Positions 59,472 to 64,000 of a stretch of DNA of 64,000 nucleotides are shown piece by piece (within the stretch, counting starts at the first letter, position 1; each line of letters starts with the position of its first letter). The DNA lies in NCBI RefSeq assembly GCF_021401245.1, contig NZ_JACBFY010000004.1, positions 124,001-188,000 on the forward strand. Direction: 5' to 3'. The stretch is from Pseudacidovorax sp. NFM-22 (lineage in GTDB: Bacteria > Pseudomonadota > Gammaproteobacteria > Burkholderiales > Burkholderiaceae_C). Position numbers and translations under genes: made by a program. The notes under the pieces were generated by a model, which saw only the letters and a list, made by a program, of their open reading frames with translations, did not search any database and was not told where the DNA came from.

Positions 59472-61169
59472 ATGAGCCCGCCTCCGCCGGTCGCCGCACC
59501 GGCCGCCCCCGCCCCCTTCTCCTTGCGTTCGCGCCGCGATCTGCGCTGGGCCAGCGGCCTGGTGCTGATGGCCTACGTGACGCTGCACCTGCTCAACCAT
59601 GCGCTGGGGCTGGTCTCGCTCCGGGTGGCCGAAGGGGCGCTGGGGCCGCTTCGCGCCTTCTGGCATTCCTGGCCGGGCACGCTGCTGCTCTATGGCGCGG
59701 TCGCCGTCCACCTGGCCCTCGCCTTCGTGGCGCTGTGGGAGCGGCGCAGCCTGCGCATGCCGCCGTCGCAGGGGCTGCGCATCGTGCTGGGCTTCGCCCT
59801 GCCGCTGCTGCTGGCCTCGCACCTGGCGTCGATGCGCGGCGGCTACACCCTCTTCGGACTAAACGGCAGCTATGCACGGGTGGTCGAGGGCCTGTGGGGG
59901 TCGGCCGGCGGTGTCTTCCAGGTCATCGCCCTGGCCGCGGCCTGGACGCACGGCTGCATGGGCCTGCACTTCGCCCTGCGGGCGGACCCGCGCTGGCGGC
60001 GGGCGCAGCCGCTGTTGCTCGCGGCGGCCGTGTTGCTGCCCACGCTGGCGGCGCTGGGCTTCGTGGCGATGGGGCGCGAGTGGCAGTTCGCGCCAGGGCC
60101 GGTGAACGCGCCCGACGCCGTCCAGGGACACCGGCTGGGCATGCTCGCCGAGCACGGCCAGGACCTCTACGTGACGCTGCTGACGGCGTGCCTGCTCGCG
60201 CGGCTGGCCCGAGGGCGCCTGCACCGGCTCTCCGGCGCACGCATGCTGACGCTGCGCTATCCGGATCGCAGCGTGCAGGTGCCCGTCGGCTGGAGCGTGC
60301 TGGAGGCCAGCCGGGCCCATGGCATCGCCCACCTGTCGCTGTGCGGCGGCCGGGCGCGCTGCTCCACCTGCCGCGTGCGGGTGGCGGGGCCCGCCGGGCA
60401 CTGCCCGCCGCCCGGCCCCGACGAGCAACGCACGCTGGCCCGCGTGCGTGCCGGCGCCCAGGTCAGGCTCGCCTGCCAATTGAGGCCGACGGGCGACCTG
60501 GAGGTCTCCCCGCTGCTGGGCGCCGGCGCGGCCGCCGAAGGCCACCGTCCGCGGCTGGACGGCGAGCGGGAGGTGGCCGTGCTCTTCGTCGACCTGCGCC
60601 GCTGGTCCGGCCTGGCCGAGCGCCAGTGGCCCTTCGACCTCGTCTATGTGCTCGACCGCTACTTCGCGCTGGTCGGCCAGGCCGTGCGGGAGGCAGGTGG
60701 CGTGCCCAACCAGTTCATCGGCGACAGCGTGATGGCCCTTTTCGGCCTGGAGGAAGGCCTGGATCTCGCCTGCCGGCGTGCCTTCCGCGCGGCGGCGCTC
60801 ATCAGCGCGCGGCTGCGCGCGTGGAGCGCCGAGTTCGAGTGCGAATTCGGCCAGCCCCTCGATTTCGGCATGGGCCTGCATGCGGGCACGGCCGCCGTGG
60901 GCGAGGTCGGCCATCTGGACGTGCAGAGCTTCACCGCCGTGGGCGAGGTCGTGAACACCGCCAGCCGGCTGCAGGAGCAGACCAAGGCGGCTGGCGCGGC
61001 GCTGGTGGCCTCGCGCTTCGCGGTGCGGCATGCCGGCCTGTCGCCGGCGGCCGGGGAAATGCGGCGCATCGAGGTGCGGGGCCGCCGCGAGCCCATCGAG
61101 GTGGTCGCCTGGTCGGCCGAGGTGCTGGCCGTGGCCGTGCAGGGCCAGGGTGCATCGCCGCTTTTGTAG
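59472..61169 (+). CDS. Membrane ferredoxin-domain class III nucleotidyl cyclase
   Basis: Three-part signalling protein of 565 residues. Residues about 25-250 form five to six membrane helices with histidines at 39, 43, 80, 117, 160 and 166, resembling succinate-dehydrogenase-type cytochrome b anchors. Residues about 256-348 form a plant-type [2Fe-2S] ferredoxin domain (Cys291, Cys297, Cys300, Cys335). Residues about 365-550 are the cyclase domain: metal-binding Asp374 and Asp418, transition-state Asn495 and Arg499. The usual purine-selecting lysine is Gln414, with Thr488 as in class IIIb. The product could be cAMP or cGMP. Its divergent neighbour is a Crp-type regulator. Confidence 0.9.
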   Translation: MSPPPPVAAPAAPAPFSLRSRRDLRWASGLVLMAYVTLHLLNHALGLVSLRVAEGALGPLRAFWHSWPGTLLLYGAVAVHLALAFVALWERRSLRMPPSQGLRIVLGFALPLLLASHLASMRGGYTLFGLNGSYARVVEGLWGSAGGVFQVIALAAAWTHGCMGLHFALRADPRWRRAQPLLLAAAVLLPTLAALGFVAMGREWQFAPGPVNAPDAVQGHRLGMLAEHGQDLYVTLLTACLLARLARGRLHRLSGARMLTLRYPDRSVQVPVGWSVLEASRAHGIAHLSLCGGRARCSTCRVRVAGPAGHCPPPGPDEQRTLARVRAGAQVRLACQLRPTGDLEVSPLLGAGAAAEGHRPRLDGEREVAVLFVDLRRWSGLAERQWPFDLVYVLDRYFALVGQAVREAGGVPNQFIGDSVMALFGLEEGLDLACRRAFRAAALISARLRAWSAEFECEFGQPLDFGMGLHAGTAAVGEVGHLDVQSFTAVGEVVNTASRLQEQTKAAGAALVASRFAVRHAGLSPAAGEMRRIEVRGRREPIEVVAWSAEVLAVAVQGQGASPLL

Positions 61170-61172
61170 AAT
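61167..61172 (+). promoter_or_regulatory. Candidate -10 element of the ahcY transcript
   Basis: TAGAAT lies 11 bases upstream of the SAH riboswitch and overlaps the end of the cyclase gene (its stop codon is 61167-61169). No good -35 is seen, which is common upstream of activated promoters. Confidence 0.4.
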
Positions 61173-61182
61173 CCGCCCCCAA

Positions 61183-61245
61183 CCGAGGAGCGTTGCAGCG
61201 CCGTCAGGCGTGAGGCTCGGAATTCATACGCAACCACGCTCACCC
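61183..61245 (+). ncRNA. SAH riboswitch (ahcY motif)
   Basis: Binds S-adenosylhomocysteine and switches on ahcY. CCGAG (61183-61187) pairs with CTCGG (61216-61220). An internal GCGCC/GGCGT hairpin follows. GAGCG and GTTGC of the conserved GGAGCGTTGC segment pair with CGCTC (61237-61241) and GCAAC (61230-61234), which forms the pseudoknot that defines this class. It lies 80 bases upstream of the ahcY ATG. Confidence 0.93.
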
Positions 61246-61325
61246 GCATCGCGCCGTGGTGAGTGCTTTCTCTCCCTCTCCCGACGTGCAGCGGAAACCC
61301 TGAAACCCGTGTTCTGGAGCATTGC

Positions 61326-62759
<1,434 letters not shown>

Positions 62760-62882
62760 GCATCCGCCGGGCTTCGTGCCGCCACCTTGGGCGCCCGTGC
62801 AGGGCGCGCGCAAGGCGGCGCGCCGGAGCCGGTGGCCGCGGCGCCTCGCACGGGGCGGCCCGGCCTGCTCCTGTTTGCTCCC

Positions 62883-63656
62883 ATGCGCGCTGACCAGCTG
62901 CTCGTCGAACGCGGCCTGGCCGCTTCACGCTCGCAGGCGGCGCGCCTGATCGCGGGCGGCCTGCGCTGGCGCCTGCATGCCGGCCAGCCCTGGCGTTCGG
63001 CCGCCAAGAACGGCGACGAGGTGCCGCCCACCGCCGAGCTCGAACTGGCGGACGCGGCCGAGGCCCGCTACGTCTCGCGCGGTGGCCTCAAGCTCGAAGG
63101 CGCGCTCGATGCGGCGGGGCTCGATGTCGCCGGCCTGCGCTGCCTGGACGTGGGCCAGTCCACCGGCGGCTTCACCGATTGCCTGCTGCAGCGCGGCGCC
63201 GCCGCCGTGGTGGGCGTGGACGTCGGCCATGGGCAGTTGCATGAACGGCTGCGGGCCGATGCGCGCGTGCAGGCGCTGGAGAAGGTCAACGCGCGCCATC
63301 TGCAGCCGGCGCAGTTCGCGCCGGTGGGCGGCGCGGATTTCGGCCTCGTCGTCGGCGACCTGTCCTTCATCTCGCTCACGCTGGTGCTGCCGGCGCTGGT
63401 CCCGCTGATGGCGCCGACGGGGCGCCTGCTGATGCTGGTCAAGCCGCAGTTCGAGCTGCAGCCGGCGCAGATCGGCAAGGGCGGCATCGTCCGCGATCCG
63501 GCGCTGTACGCCGAGGTCGAGGCCCGGCTGCGGCAGGGCTGCGCCGATGCCGGCCTGCGGCTGCTCCAATGGCTGGACAGCCCCATTGCCGGTGGCGATG
63601 GCAACCGCGAGTTCTTCATCCACGCGGCGCCTTCGGCGGCCGTGCACGACAACTAA
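62883..63656 (+). CDS. TlyA-family rRNA methyltransferase / haemolysin-like protein
   Basis: S4 domain (about residues 1-60, MRADQLLVERGLAASRSQAARLI) joined to a SAM-dependent RrmJ-fold methyltransferase (257 residues). The SAM loop is LDVGQSTGGFTDCLLQRGAA with VGVDVGHGQL. The K-D-K-E-type residues fit a 2'-O-methyltransferase on rRNA (GDLSFISL, VKPQFEL). It lies between ahcY and metF, so SAH made by methyltransferases and its removal are encoded together. ATG 62883; longer frames lose the S4 start. Confidence 0.9.
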   Translation: MRADQLLVERGLAASRSQAARLIAGGLRWRLHAGQPWRSAAKNGDEVPPTAELELADAAEARYVSRGGLKLEGALDAAGLDVAGLRCLDVGQSTGGFTDCLLQRGAAAVVGVDVGHGQLHERLRADARVQALEKVNARHLQPAQFAPVGGADFGLVVGDLSFISLTLVLPALVPLMAPTGRLLMLVKPQFELQPAQIGKGGIVRDPALYAEVEARLRQGCADAGLRLLQWLDSPIAGGDGNREFFIHAAPSAAVHDN

Positions 63657-63676
63657 CGACAAGAAAAGGGTTCCCC

Positions 63677-64000
63677 ATGGCGCTGCCGATCAGTTTCGAG
63701 TTCTTCCCGCCCAAGACGCCCGAAGGCGCGGTCAAGCTGCGGGCCGTGCGGGCGCAGCTGCGTGCCCGCGCGCCGCAGTTCTGCTCGGTGACCTATGGCG
63801 CGGGCGGCTCCACCCAGGCGGGCACCTTCGCCACGGTGAAGGAGATCCTGGAAGAAGGCACCGATGCCGCCTCGCACTTCTCGTGCATCGGCGCCACGCG
63901 CGAGACGGTGCGCGATCAACTGCATCAGCTCAAGGCCATGGGCGTGCGTCGCCTCGTGGCGCTGCGCGGCGACCTGCCCAGCGGCTACGGCATCGGCGGC
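63677..64000 (+). CDS. metF: Methylenetetrahydrofolate reductase, N-terminal part (cut by window edge)
   Basis: Reduces methylene-THF to methyl-THF for methionine synthesis. The first 108 codons are visible from ATG 63677: MALPISFEFFPPKTPEG, VTYGAGGST and HFSCIGATRE plus LKAMGVRRLVALRGDLP are diagnostic. The rest lies beyond the right edge. It follows tlyA by 20 bases and completes an ahcY-tlyA-metF methyl-cycle cluster. Confidence 0.96.
   Translation, partial: MALPISFEFFPPKTPEGAVKLRAVRAQLRARAPQFCSVTYGAGGSTQAGTFATVKEILEEGTDAASHFSCIGATRETVRDQLHQLKAMGVRRLVALRGDLPSGYGIGG

Overview
The window is a GC-rich, densely packed chromosomal segment of a betaproteobacterium, most likely Burkholderiales and probably family Comamonadaceae. 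The grounds are gene order (mrcA/pilMNOPQ-aroKB-dgt; gltBD-mla-murA-his; tatABC-htrA; petABC-sspAB), the short HisG that needs a separate HisZ, and an SAH riboswitch in front of ahcY. No genus is claimed. Both ends cut genes: mrcA on the left (minus strand) and metF on the right (plus strand).

Layout. 1-6.6 kb: divergent mrcA and the type IV pilus operon pilMNOPQ. 6.7-8.3 kb: an Ig-like-domain lipoprotein between pilQ and aroK. 8.4-14.7 kb: aroK, aroB, dgt, an MFS transporter, a DUF1415 protein, a methyltransferase and a REP-associated-type (Y1/HUH) transposase with two copies of a 13-bp motif behind it. 14.9-21.1 kb: glutamate synthase gltBD with a good sigma70 promoter. 21.3-28.7 kb: the outer-membrane lipid asymmetry operon mlaFEDACB, a YadGH-type ABC exporter, an IbaG/BolA gene and murA. 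28.7-36.1 kb: the histidine operon hisG-D-C-B-H-A-F, containing two non-his genes (a secreted Rap1a/Tai-like protein and a hexose-6-phosphate mutarotase).

36.1-44.5 kb: an exopolysaccharide block (Wza, tyrosine kinase, tyrosine phosphatase and the YjbEFGH/GfcABCD set, with the GfcC- and GfcD-like parts fused into one protein). It separates hisF from hisI-hisE. 44.5-47.8 kb: hisI, hisE, a DUF4870 protein, a HIT protein and tatABC. 48-53 kb: an HtrA-type protease, an MHS-type transporter, a Nif3-like protein, pdxA and mscL. 53.3-57.5 kb: petABC (cytochrome bc1), sspA, sspB and a tRNA-Thr(UGU). 57.9-61.2 kb: a small exported protein, a DoxX protein, and a divergent signalling pair: a Crp-type regulator with an intact cyclic-nucleotide signature, and a membrane protein joining a histidine-containing TM domain, a [2Fe-2S] ferredoxin domain and a class III nucleotidyl cyclase. 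61.2-64 kb: the methyl-cycle genes ahcY (SAH riboswitch), tlyA and metF.

Most of the window is conserved housekeeping sequence. The parts most worth a second look are the ferredoxin-cyclase/Crp pair, the polysaccharide block inside the his locus with its GfcC-GfcD fusion, the Rap1a/Tai-like gene inside the his operon, and the transposase-associated repeats next to the gltB promoter. No rRNA, CRISPR array, prophage or complete insertion sequence was seen.
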